Source of the DNA: Akkermansiaceae bacterium
Lineage (GTDB): Bacteria > Verrucomicrobiota > Verrucomicrobiia > Verrucomicrobiales > Akkermansiaceae
Direction of reading: 5' to 3'
Assembly: GCA_025457805.1 (NCBI GenBank)
Contig: JALOTR010000262.1
Location: 1-5,299 of the forward strand
Length of the DNA: 5,299 nt
Position 1 is the stretch's first letter. Each line of letters opens with the position of its first letter. Under the pieces are notes generated by a model that did not search any database, was not told the origin of the DNA, and saw nothing but the letters and a program-made list of their open reading frames with translations. The translations under genes and the position numbers were made by a program. Positions 1 to 5,299 of this stretch are shown one piece after another.

Positions 1-595
1 CAAATCCGGCCAGTGCGTCATTCATGTTGAGCACATAGCGTTGTTGCTTGCCGCCTTGGTTGCGCACCACGATGACTTGCTTGGGATTGGCGAATTTCGA
101 GAAGCCGCCTGCTTCCATTACCGCTTCGAGGGCGGTCATCGGGCGATCCAATGGAAGCTTGCCGGGACGAAGCACTTCACCGGAAACGTAAACGCCAGCC
201 GCAGCGGACTCCAGCGAGACCACCACGGTGGGGTCCTGAAGGTGCGGTTGATAGAGCGAAGTCAGCGTGGCTTGCAGGCTGTTGATCGAGCGGCCAGCGG
301 CAGTGACATCGCCCACGGTTGGAAGGCTGACTTTGCCGTTGGGCTGGATTTTCTGCTTCGTATTGAGTTCCGGCGCGCCGGAGAACGAAAGGCTGATTTC
401 ATCGCCAGGAGCAAGGTTGCCACTGGGTTTGGAAACGTAAGCCTCGGAAGGCACGGGCGGTGCGGAGTTCATGTCCTGGCATCCCACGGAGCCGAAGACG
501 GCAAGCAGGGTGGAGACGCAGATAAGTCCGGCCGCAAGGTGCTGGCGGAGCCATTGACCCGCGCGGCCGGTTGTGTTGTTGGTTGCAATCGTCAT
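1..595 (-). CDS. Wza-like polysaccharide export lipoprotein, N-terminal part (cut by left edge)
   Basis: Outer-membrane polysaccharide export protein of the Wza/KpsD/GumB type, thought to form the periplasmic and outer-membrane channel for polymer exit. Read directly from the minus strand: ATG at 595-593 gives 198 codons still open at the left edge. The N-terminus has a long polar stretch (residues 1-19), a hydrophobic segment (20-38) and Cys39 in the context GSVGCQD. This is a plausible lipobox, although Ser at -3 is not the usual aliphatic residue. Residues about 58-130 match the Poly_export domain (LAPGDEISLSF at 61-71, IQPNGKVSLPTVGDV at 83-97, QDPTVVVSL at 120-128). Residues 134-178 begin an SLBB domain (VYVSGEVLRPGKLPL, then TALEAVMEAGGF). 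The start is well fixed: an in-frame stop lies at 655-653, no other ATG/GTG/TTG falls between, and the next Met is past the signal. No Shine-Dalgarno is visible. Family certain; exact subfamily not. Confidence 0.93.
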   Translation of the reverse strand, partial: MTIATNNTTGRAGQWLRQHLAAGLICVSTLLAVFGSVGCQDMNSAPPVPSEAYVSKPSGNLAPGDEISLSFSGAPELNTKQKIQPNGKVSLPTVGDVTAAGRSINSLQATLTSLYQPHLQDPTVVVSLESAAAGVYVSGEVLRPGKLPLDRPMTALEAVMEAGGFSKFANPKQVIVVRNQGGKQQRYVLNMNDALAGF

Positions 596-653
596 CGTGT
601 TTTTTCGGTTGAGGGTTGGATCTGTATTTCCTGCTGTCTTGAAGCGGCTGCAT

Positions 654-667
654 CACCGGTCACCGGC
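654..667. repeat. short dyad / tandem heptamer in the rfbA-export gene gap
   Basis: Two adjacent near-identical heptamers, CACCGGT (654-660) and CACCGGC (661-667), together create a perfect 5-bp dyad: CCGGT (656-660), one central base, ACCGG (662-666). It lies 61 bp upstream of the export gene start and just downstream of the weak promoter candidate, a position compatible with an operator. It is short, and its role is unknown. Confidence 0.3.
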
Positions 668-682
668 TTATCTTCGCTTGAA

Positions 683-711
683 ATCGTGTGGTTCGGCATC
701 GTCCATGTCAA
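683..711 (-). promoter_or_regulatory. weak candidate promoter upstream of the export gene
   Basis: In the 154-nt gap between rfbA and the export lipoprotein, the minus strand carries a perfect TTGACA (711-706), followed after 17 nt by CACGAT (688-683). The second hexamer matches only three of six positions of the sigma-70 -10 consensus. Transcription from here would give a leader of roughly 80 nt. A single -35 hexamer in a gap of this size can occur by chance, so this is only a candidate. If real, it would let the export gene be expressed independently of the glycosyltransferase genes upstream. Confidence 0.2.
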
Positions 712-749
712 TCCCGGGCATCCGGTCAGGAGCGACGATTTTGGATTCG

Positions 750-1661
750 TCAGAGATTCTTGAGGTATTCGCCGTAGGCAGTGCCGGCGTATTTGGTGAT
801 GGATTCGCCCAGCTTCGCGCGGTCGATGCGACCTTGCCCAAAAGCGATTTCTTCCGGGCAAGCGATCTTGAGGCCTTGGCGGTGTTGGATTACTTGCACG
901 AACTGGGTGGCCTCGGCCAGCGAGTCCGGCGTGCCGGTGTCGAGCCAAGTCGTGCCACGCCCGAGGATCTCAACGCGGAGTTCCCCACGGTTGAGATACA
1001 CGCGGTTGAGATCGGTGATTTCAAGTTCGCCACGGGGAGAAGGCGCAAGGTTCTTCGCGGTTTCCACCACGTGTTTGTCGTAGAAATAAATGCCGGGCAC
1101 CGCATAATTCGATTTTGGCTTGGCCGGTTTTTCCTCCAGCGAAACCACGCGTCCATCTGAATCGAACTCCACCACGCCGTATTGTTCCGGCTGATTGGTG
1201 TGATAGCCGAATACCGTGGCACCTTCCATGCGGCGGGAAGCTGCGAGCAGGGAATTGCCGAGATTGTGGCCGTAGAAAAGATTGTCACCGAGCACGAGGC
1301 AAACCGGCTCACCGGCGATGAATTCCTCACCGATGAGAAATGCCTGGGCGAGTCCTTCCGGCTTCGGTTGTTCCGCATACGAAATCGAAAGACCCCACTG
1401 CGAACCATCGCCTAACAGGTGCTGAAAACCCGGCAGATCGCGCGGTGTGGAGATGACCAGGATGTCACGCACACCCGCCAACATCAGCACGGTGAGCGGG
1501 TAGTAGATCATCGGCTTGTCATACACCGGAATGAGCTGCTTGCTCACCGAATGCGTCATGGGAAACAAGCGGCTGCCAGTTCCTCCAGCGAGGATGATGC
1601 CCTTGCGGAGCGCTTGGTCGGCAGGTGAAAGTTTCAGGTGGCTGTTGTCGATCTCGCTCAT
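750..1661 (-). CDS. rfbA: glucose-1-phosphate thymidylyltransferase (RmlA)
   Basis: Cytoplasmic nucleotidyltransferase (EC 2.7.7.24) joining dTTP and glucose-1-phosphate to give dTDP-glucose, the first step to dTDP-L-rhamnose and other deoxysugars. Family landmarks are clear: the nucleotide-binding loop [14 protein letters not shown] (21-34), [17 protein letters not shown] (40-56), [11 protein letters not shown] (98-108), LGDNLFYG (124-131) with metal-binding Asp126, EEKP (176-179), ITDLN (215-219) and WLDTGT (239-244) with the second metal Asp241. The catalytic core is intact. At 303 aa it is slightly longer than the usual roughly 290, because about 19 residues precede the conserved KGIILAGG, where most homologues begin. 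No ATG/GTG/TTG codon occurs between Met1 and that motif, so the extension appears genuine. No Shine-Dalgarno is visible. The rest of the rhamnose pathway (rmlB, rmlC, rmlD) is absent from the window, so the final sugar is inferred rather than shown. Confidence 0.97.
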   Translation of the reverse strand: MSEIDNSHLKLSPADQALRKGIILAGGTGSRLFPMTHSVSKQLIPVYDKPMIYYPLTVLMLAGVRDILVISTPRDLPGFQHLLGDGSQWGLSISYAEQPKPEGLAQAFLIGEEFIAGEPVCLVLGDNLFYGHNLGNSLLAASRRMEGATVFGYHTNQPEQYGVVEFDSDGRVVSLEEKPAKPKSNYAVPGIYFYDKHVVETAKNLAPSPRGELEITDLNRVYLNRGELRVEILGRGTTWLDTGTPDSLAEATQFVQVIQHRQGLKIACPEEIAFGQGRIDRAKLGESITKYAGTAYGEYLKNL

Positions 1662-1746
1662 GTCAGGGCTGGTAAAATGATTGCAATCCTCCCGCCGCCG
1701 GAGCGGATGCTGCCCTGATCAAGGATGAAAATCATGGGGGACATTT

Positions 1747-1761
1747 CGTTCCAACGGAACG
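1747..1761. repeat. inverted repeat 1 in rfbA leader (6-bp stem, 3-nt loop)
   Basis: CGTTCC (1747-1752), loop AAC, GGAACG (1756-1761): a perfect 6-bp dyad lying 85 bp upstream of the rfbA start. On the minus-strand transcript it is followed by AAATGTCCCCC and not by a U-run, so it is not a standard intrinsic terminator. It could be a leader hairpin or a protein-binding site. Confidence 0.4.
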
Positions 1762-1775
1762 CGGGGGGAGTGGTT

Positions 1776-1790
1776 CACAGTCTTGCTGTG
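1776..1790. repeat. inverted repeat 2 in rfbA leader (5-bp stem, 5-nt loop)
   Basis: CACAG (1776-1780), loop TCTTG, CTGTG (1786-1790): a perfect 5-bp dyad. Its left edge is 29 bp from the left edges of the inverted repeats on both sides. A stem this short is expected about once by chance in a gap of this length. Confidence 0.3.
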
Positions 1791-1797
1791 GCCTGAT

Positions 1798-1803
1798 GTT
1801 ATA
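1798..1803 (-). promoter_or_regulatory. weak -10-like hexamer in rfbA leader
   Basis: The minus strand reads TATAAC at 1803-1798, five of six matches to the sigma-70 -10 consensus. The hexamer 17 nt upstream (TGCCCG) is a poor -35 match. A transcript starting here would have a leader of about 130 nt containing inverted repeats 1 and 2. This is a weak candidate for an internal promoter driving rfbA; readthrough from the glycosyltransferase genes is equally possible. Confidence 0.18.
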
Positions 1804-1804
1804 T

Positions 1805-1824
1805 CCCGGATATTGATTTCCGGG
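1805..1824. repeat. inverted repeat 3 in rfbA leader (6-bp GC-rich stem, 8-nt loop)
   Basis: CCCGGA (1805-1810), 8-nt AT-rich loop, TCCGGG (1819-1824): a perfect dyad with five of six GC pairs, beginning 26 bp after the stop codon of the upstream glycosyltransferase on the minus strand. It is followed there by ATATAACATC, which is AT-rich but has no run of T, so termination would be weak or factor-assisted at best. Confidence 0.4.
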
Positions 1825-1849
1825 CACTACGGGATCGCGTGTAAAACGC

Positions 1850-2800
1850 TCATTCCTTCCATTTGCGCGAGAACTTTCCCCGGCAGAGTCCTGGGAGGAA
1901 AAGAATCAGCACATTTCTAACAAAACAGCGCCACCCACCATGGAAATTGAGACCGGCGCGAGCGTAGTTTTTCGCCTGCTCCATGCGGCCGAGGCCACAG
2001 GAAATCTCGGCGAGGCGGGAAACGAAATAATTCAGGTTGTAGCGCACGACATTCGCCGCTTCACGATCAAGCGGCACCAGGCGCGGCCAGACTTCGCCCT
2101 GCACCCGGGCATAACAATCAAAACGCCGCAACGCACTCGGGCCATCCATCGTATCGGACAGACCCGGTCCTTCGCGGTCGCGGCAGATGTGAACGAAGAT
2201 TGTATTCACCACCACATAACCCGAGCCAAGCACGAGTCCGTAGATGAGCCGCGTGTCCTCGGCGACACGCAGCGATGGATCGAAGAGCCCACCTTTCATG
2301 AGCACCTTGCGATCTGCGATCATTGACTGGAGAAAGGGATGGCCGGGATGTTTGAAAAAACGGCAATCCCCCGGCGGATAGAAGCGGATGCCATCGATGG
2401 GAAGCTGCGGGTCCATCGCTTGCAAATCATCGATGGCCGCACCGGATTCATCCGCGCTCACACAGAAGCAGACTTTCGCTCCGGTGGATTCCATCGCTGT
2501 GATCTGTTTCGCAAGCTTGTCCGGATCCCAGGTATCATCCGAATCCAGGAATGCGATCCAGTCGCCATCCGCTTCGAGGATGCCACGGTTGCGCGCCGCA
2601 CTGACTCCGCCGTTTTCGGTTTTCACATAACGGATGCGGTCCATGAAAGGAGCCAGCACTTCCGAAGTGTTGTCCTTGGAACCATCATCGATGACGATCA
2701 CCTCGCAATTTTCCCATGTCTGGGCGAGCACGCTCTCCACCGCGCCGGGCACTTGTGAGGCGCGGTTGTAGGTGGGGATGATGACACTGACCTTCTTCAT
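1850..2800 (-). CDS. family 2 glycosyltransferase (316 aa)
   Basis: GT-A fold, inverting glycosyltransferase that should add one sugar from a nucleotide-sugar donor to the growing lipid-linked repeat unit at the cytoplasmic membrane face. The GT2 domain fills residues 3 to about 200: VSVIIPTYNRA (4-14), the uracil/donor-binding VIVIDDGSKDNT (34-45), ENGGVSAARNRGI (62-74), and the metal-binding DxD region FLDSDDTW (84-91; Asp86, Asp88, Asp89). The likely catalytic base motif is AED (180-182). All expected motifs are present. Residues after about 200 are variable and end in a hydrophobic stretch followed by a basic tail (C-terminus KFSRKWKE), which may attach to the membrane; no definite transmembrane helix is claimed. 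The gene starts only 7 nt after the GT4 stop codon with no Shine-Dalgarno, pointing to translational coupling. Donor and acceptor cannot be told from sequence. Confidence 0.95.
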   Translation of the reverse strand: MKKVSVIIPTYNRASQVPGAVESVLAQTWENCEVIVIDDGSKDNTSEVLAPFMDRIRYVKTENGGVSAARNRGILEADGDWIAFLDSDDTWDPDKLAKQITAMESTGAKVCFCVSADESGAAIDDLQAMDPQLPIDGIRFYPPGDCRFFKHPGHPFLQSMIADRKVLMKGGLFDPSLRVAEDTRLIYGLVLGSGYVVVNTIFVHICRDREGPGLSDTMDGPSALRRFDCYARVQGEVWPRLVPLDREAANVVRYNLNYFVSRLAEISCGLGRMEQAKNYARAGLNFHGGWRCFVRNVLILFLPGLCRGKFSRKWKE

Positions 2801-2807
2801 GGTTGAT

Positions 2808-3959
2808 CTAACAGAGATTCACCAGCTTTTCCTGAAAGGCTGCAAATGGATCTGCGGGGAGAAAACCAAGCACATCCTCACGCGCCTTCACGCCCATGGA
2901 CTGCCAATTCGAGCGAGCTTCCCATGCTCGCTCCATCGCTTCATCCAACAAGGCAGGAGCAGGCGCGGAAGCCACGAAACCATTGACGCCATCCGTAAGA
3001 TACTCCGCATTGCCAGCGATATCCGTGGTGATGATGATTCGTCCGCAAAGCATGCCTTCCACGATGACCAGCGGCAGGCCTTCGTATCGGGAGGGGAGCA
3101 CCAATGCATGATTGTTTGCCCAAATCTCCTCGATGCTCGCGACCTGGCCGTGGAAGCGGACGTTTTTCAAATCCATCATCTCGGCAAGGCGTTGGATCGA
3201 TTGCTTGCAAGGCCCGCCACCATAAAAGTTCAGGCGGACCGGGCGGCTACGCCACTTGTCCTGTGCCAGCACGGCAAGCACGATGTCCTGCCCCTTGGCA
3301 CGCGGGTCCATCCGGCCGACGCAGGCGAGTTCCACAAAACCATTTTCTGCCGGCCATGGCAGCACTTCGGTGACATTCACCTTCCATGGATTGCTGACCA
3401 CCGCCGCGTTGGCAAAGGACATGCCGCACTGCATTTCCATCAGGCGGTGGTTTGCTTTGGAAACAAAATACAATCCTGCGGCACCGGCGTAGGCTTCGCG
3501 GAGATCGGCAAGCAAGGCATCATCCGGCCACCAGACTTCGCCCGCTGCCTGAATGACCGAGGCATAACGGATGCCAAGTTTGCGGCAGGCGAGCATCCAT
3601 GCGATTCCTTCGAGGGGAAATCCCTGCGAGATCAGCACAAGATCCGGAGCCATGGCCTTGAGCCACTTGAAACTCGCCTCCGGAATGCCGAGACCCGTGG
3701 AGTTCTTGAATCGCCGCTCCACCATGCGGCCGAAGATATTCTTTTTCCGCGGGCGGAAATCCATTTCACATCCGAGTTCCGCCAACTCGCGGACTTCACG
3801 CGGAGTTTCCGGCCATTCATAAACCGACACACCCACCCGGTGCCCTTGACGGCGCATGGCTGCGGCGGTGCCATGCCATAACTCCTCGCTGCCCCCCCAG
3901 GCCGTGCCGGCCATGGTGGAAACGAATGCGATGCTCAAAGGCTTGTTAGGAGATGTCAT
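2808..3959 (-). CDS. family 4 (GT-B fold) glycosyltransferase (383 aa)
   Basis: Retaining glycosyltransferase of the Glycos_transf_1/GT4 group. The N-terminal acceptor domain opens with LSIAFVSTMAGTAWGGSEEL (8-27), whose Gly-rich GGSEE turn is typical of GT4 enzymes. The C-terminal donor domain runs from about residue 205: VGRMDPRAKGQD (214-225; Arg216 and Lys223 are expected to contact the donor phosphates), LNFYGGGP (243-250), VRFHGQV (267-273), then LPSRYEGLPLVIVEGM (288-303) with the E-x7-E pair Glu293/Glu301 that marks nucleotide-sugar binding and catalysis, followed by IAGNAEYLTDGVNGFV (314-329). Length is normal and both domains are complete. The gene starts 21 nt after the preceding GT2 stop and ends 7 nt before the next GT2, so it is embedded in the same unit. 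The 20 nt before the ATG are almost entirely pyrimidine, with no ribosome-binding motif. The sugar transferred is unknown. Confidence 0.95.
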   Translation of the reverse strand: MTSPNKPLSIAFVSTMAGTAWGGSEELWHGTAAAMRRQGHRVGVSVYEWPETPREVRELAELGCEMDFRPRKKNIFGRMVERRFKNSTGLGIPEASFKWLKAMAPDLVLISQGFPLEGIAWMLACRKLGIRYASVIQAAGEVWWPDDALLADLREAYAGAAGLYFVSKANHRLMEMQCGMSFANAAVVSNPWKVNVTEVLPWPAENGFVELACVGRMDPRAKGQDIVLAVLAQDKWRSRPVRLNFYGGGPCKQSIQRLAEMMDLKNVRFHGQVASIEEIWANNHALVLPSRYEGLPLVIVEGMLCGRIIITTDIAGNAEYLTDGVNGFVASAPAPALLDEAMERAWEARSNWQSMGVKAREDVLGFLPADPFAAFQEKLVNLC

Positions 3960-3980
3960 GGGAGAGGGGCGGCGGTGGAT

Positions 3981-4982
3981 TTACCAAACCGAGTAAACAT
4001 AAAACTCATGTTGGAGCGTGCGCACCCTTTCGCGGGGATAAAGCGCCAGCAGGATGCCGGCGATTCCTTTGGCGAGAAGATTGCTTCCCGCACGGACAAG
4101 TGCGTTGCCTCCATTCTTGCTTTTCAGCACGAGTGGAAGCCAGAAGCGCCGAAGGACACCCGGCAGCGGGATGGCCTCCTTGACATAACTCCGGTAAATT
4201 CGATCAATCTCCGCAATGATCTTCTGCCGACCGACGACGGATTTGTTTTCGCCGGTGAATCGATACACGCTGAGCACTTCCTCCGTCCAACGCCACTTCC
4301 AGCCACCTGCCAGAAGGTGGCACCAGAGTTCGCGGTCCATGCAGAAATGAAGATCACGCAGCACCAGTTCGTCGCGTGTTACGGAACTACGACGCCAGAA
4401 GCAACTCGGCTGCCAAATGCCCTCGGTGTAAGGCGTTGCTTCCCACGGGACTCCCTTGGCAGGACGGGCGGAACTTTTTTCCGGCTCTTCATCGTATTGG
4501 CAGTAACAGGCACCGGCCAACACATCGCAAGCATCTGGGGCCATGAATTCCTTCGCCACCCGCGCAAAGGCTCCCTTGGCGAAAACATCATCGCTGCACA
4601 ACCAGTTGAAGATTTCACCACTGCATCGCGCAAAGCCTTTGTTGATCGCATCCGATTGGCCCGCATCTTTTTCACTCACCCAGCCGGCGAGCCACTTCTC
4701 ATACTTGCGGATGATTTCCACCGAGTCGTCCTTGCTGCCACCATCGAGAATGAAATACTCCATGTTGGGATAACCCTGGAGAAGCACGGAGCGGATCGTT
4801 TCCTCCAGGTATTGGCCTTGGTTGTAGCTTGGCGTGATGATGCTGATGCTCGGCCATGATCCACCACCTTCGGGTGAGGCTGGCAAGGCGGGCGAGGCCT
4901 CCGTCCACGGCCAACCGGTGCGTCCCGCCGGAGGCGCTGGCAGGTCGGCAAGTGTCACGGGAAAATGGGCGTTGGGCGTCAT
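3981..4982 (-). CDS. family 2 glycosyltransferase, WfgS-like (333 aa)
   Basis: GT-A fold glycosyltransferase resembling the WfgS-like GT2 subgroup of polysaccharide loci. A proline-rich leader with TGWPWTEASP (22-31) precedes the catalytic domain, which is also my recollection of relatives. The domain shows ISIITPSYNQGQYLEETIRS (46-65), FILDGGSKDDSVEII (77-91), VSEKDAGQSDAINKGF (102-117) and the metal-binding WLCSDD (127-132; Asp131, Asp132). Further on come WQPSCFWRR (190-198) and CMDRELW (214-220), whose Asp216-Arg217-Glu218 is the probable catalytic-base region. Nothing essential appears missing. The start codon overlaps the stop of the DUF5672 gene as ATGA (4982-4979), a classic coupling arrangement that also supports this start. 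No Shine-Dalgarno is visible. The C-terminal 90 residues are basic and hydrophobic (GIAGILLALYPRERVR) and may associate with the membrane. The donor sugar cannot be inferred. Confidence 0.95.
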   Translation of the reverse strand: MTPNAHFPVTLADLPAPPAGRTGWPWTEASPALPASPEGGGSWPSISIITPSYNQGQYLEETIRSVLLQGYPNMEYFILDGGSKDDSVEIIRKYEKWLAGWVSEKDAGQSDAINKGFARCSGEIFNWLCSDDVFAKGAFARVAKEFMAPDACDVLAGACYCQYDEEPEKSSARPAKGVPWEATPYTEGIWQPSCFWRRSSVTRDELVLRDLHFCMDRELWCHLLAGGWKWRWTEEVLSVYRFTGENKSVVGRQKIIAEIDRIYRSYVKEAIPLPGVLRRFWLPLVLKSKNGGNALVRAGSNLLAKGIAGILLALYPRERVRTLQHEFYVYSVW

Positions 4983-5299
4983 GATGCTTTGCGATCGGAG
5001 GCGGTGGATGGAGCGGAAACCAGGTAAGGTTCCCAGAAGGATTTGTCATAGCGGCCCCATGCATGGCAACCGAAGGGCATCTTGCCGCCATTCATTTCGA
5101 GGCAGGTCGTGGGAGATACTTCAAAAGCGAAACTCAGTCCCTCCTCCAGCGTGGCCACGCGGAATTCCGGCACATATCTCACTGCCATGTCCGACCAGAA
5201 GATATCATTGTTGCGGTTGAACTGGGTGGGATTGGCGGTTGCAAATGTGCCGACAAGGGCCCGCAGGCGGTTCGGATTGGTCATCGCGTTCTGCATGAA
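4979..5299 (-). CDS. DUF5672 family protein, C-terminal part (cut by right edge)
   Basis: The last 106 residues of a protein whose 5' end lies beyond the right edge; the frame stays open to the final base, so the first Met seen (5296-5294) is probably internal. Recognised by the DUF5672 signature near the C-terminus: NRNNDIFWSD, then VATLEEGLSFAFEVSP, CLEMNGGKMPFGCHAW and GRYDKSFWEPYL. In relatives the first motif usually reads like NEDVFW and the last like PFGCHAW-x-x-YD. DUF5672 proteins have no proven activity that I know of. They are often encoded beside glycosyltransferases, and the acidic N-[NE]-D motif would suit a metal/nucleotide-sugar-binding role, so a glycosyltransferase-like function is an inference. 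The 4-bp ATGA overlap with the following GT2 implies co-translation and a shared pathway. Family assignment is fairly firm; function is not. Confidence 0.82.
   Translation of the reverse strand, partial: FMQNAMTNPNRLRALVGTFATANPTQFNRNNDIFWSDMAVRYVPEFRVATLEEGLSFAFEVSPTTCLEMNGGKMPFGCHAWGRYDKSFWEPYLVSAPSTASDRKAS

Noticed and set aside
711..724. CCGG-GCAT-CCGG inverted repeat just downstream of the rfbA stop, considered as a terminator
   Set aside because: Only 4-bp self-complementary CCGG arms and no T-run follows on the minus strand.
41..763. 240-codon open frame on the plus strand over the export gene and the adjacent gap
   Set aside because: It is antisense to the Poly_export/SLBB coding sequence, which has clear family motifs; the plus-strand product is low-quality and unrecognisable.
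399..948. Minus-strand open frames at 399-656 and 592-948, overlapping the export gene and rfbA in other frames
   Set aside because: Out-of-frame shadows of the two recognised genes, with Arg/Pro/His-rich translations and no domain signal.
573..1160. 195-codon open frame on the plus strand crossing the 596-749 gap into rfbA
   Set aside because: Most of it is antisense to the rfbA C-terminus. The part in the gap has no motif or ribosome-binding site, so it does not support a gene in the gap.
1713..1735. Near-palindrome CCCTGATCAAGG (1713-1724) and ATGA-AAA-TCAT dyad (1725-1735) in the rfbA leader
   Set aside because: Stems of only 4 bp or with a mismatch; such structures are expected several times by chance in a gap of this length.
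1747..1849. Possible rho-independent terminator between the 316-aa GT2 and rfbA
   Set aside because: Stems of 4-6 bp are present, but none is followed on the minus strand by a T-run.
2772..3881. 369-codon open frame on the plus strand, antisense to the GT4 gene
   Set aside because: It lies opposite a complete GT4 with all catalytic motifs. Its translation is rich in Arg/His and shows no recognisable domain, as expected for the reverse complement of a GC-biased gene.
3975..4859. 294-codon open frame on the plus strand, antisense to the WfgS-like GT2
   Set aside because: Same reasoning: it shadows a well-supported GT2 and has no domain-like pattern or plausible start context.

Overview
The window is a stretch of a surface or exopolysaccharide biosynthesis locus from a Gram-negative (diderm) bacterium. 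All six supported genes lie on the minus strand, so transcription runs from the right edge to the left. The diderm assignment rests on an outer-membrane polysaccharide-export lipoprotein gene at the left end. Base composition looks moderately GC-rich by eye. None of the five visible start codons has a Shine-Dalgarno-like purine tract. Together with the protein style this would fit a group such as Verrucomicrobiota or Planctomycetota, but the sequence alone does not settle the taxon.

Layout in transcription order: (1) the C-terminal part of a DUF5672 protein, cut by the right edge; (2) a family-2 glycosyltransferase (GT2) of 333 aa, joined to it by a 4-bp ATGA stop/start overlap; (3) a GT4-type (GT-B fold) glycosyltransferase of 383 aa after a 21-nt gap; (4) a second GT2 of 316 aa after a 7-nt gap; (5) after a 188-nt gap containing several short inverted repeats, rfbA/rmlA, glucose-1-phosphate thymidylyltransferase; (6) after a 154-nt gap, the first 198 codons of a Wza-like polysaccharide export lipoprotein, cut by the left edge.

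Functionally, RmlA makes dTDP-glucose, the entry point to dTDP-L-rhamnose and related deoxysugars. The three recognisable glycosyltransferases, perhaps helped by the DUF5672 protein, would build a repeat unit on the cytoplasmic side of the inner membrane. The export lipoprotein would form part of the channel that takes the polymer across the outer membrane. The first four genes look like one translationally coupled unit. The two longer gaps are the places where internal promoters or leader structures could sit, but only weak candidates are visible.

No tRNA, rRNA, CRISPR array, insertion sequence or convincing rho-independent terminator was seen. No stretch over 300 bases lacks a gene. I found no clearly new biological system; the less ordinary points are the DUF5672 gene coupled to a glycosyltransferase, the row of inverted repeats in the rfbA leader, and the uniform lack of ribosome-binding sites.
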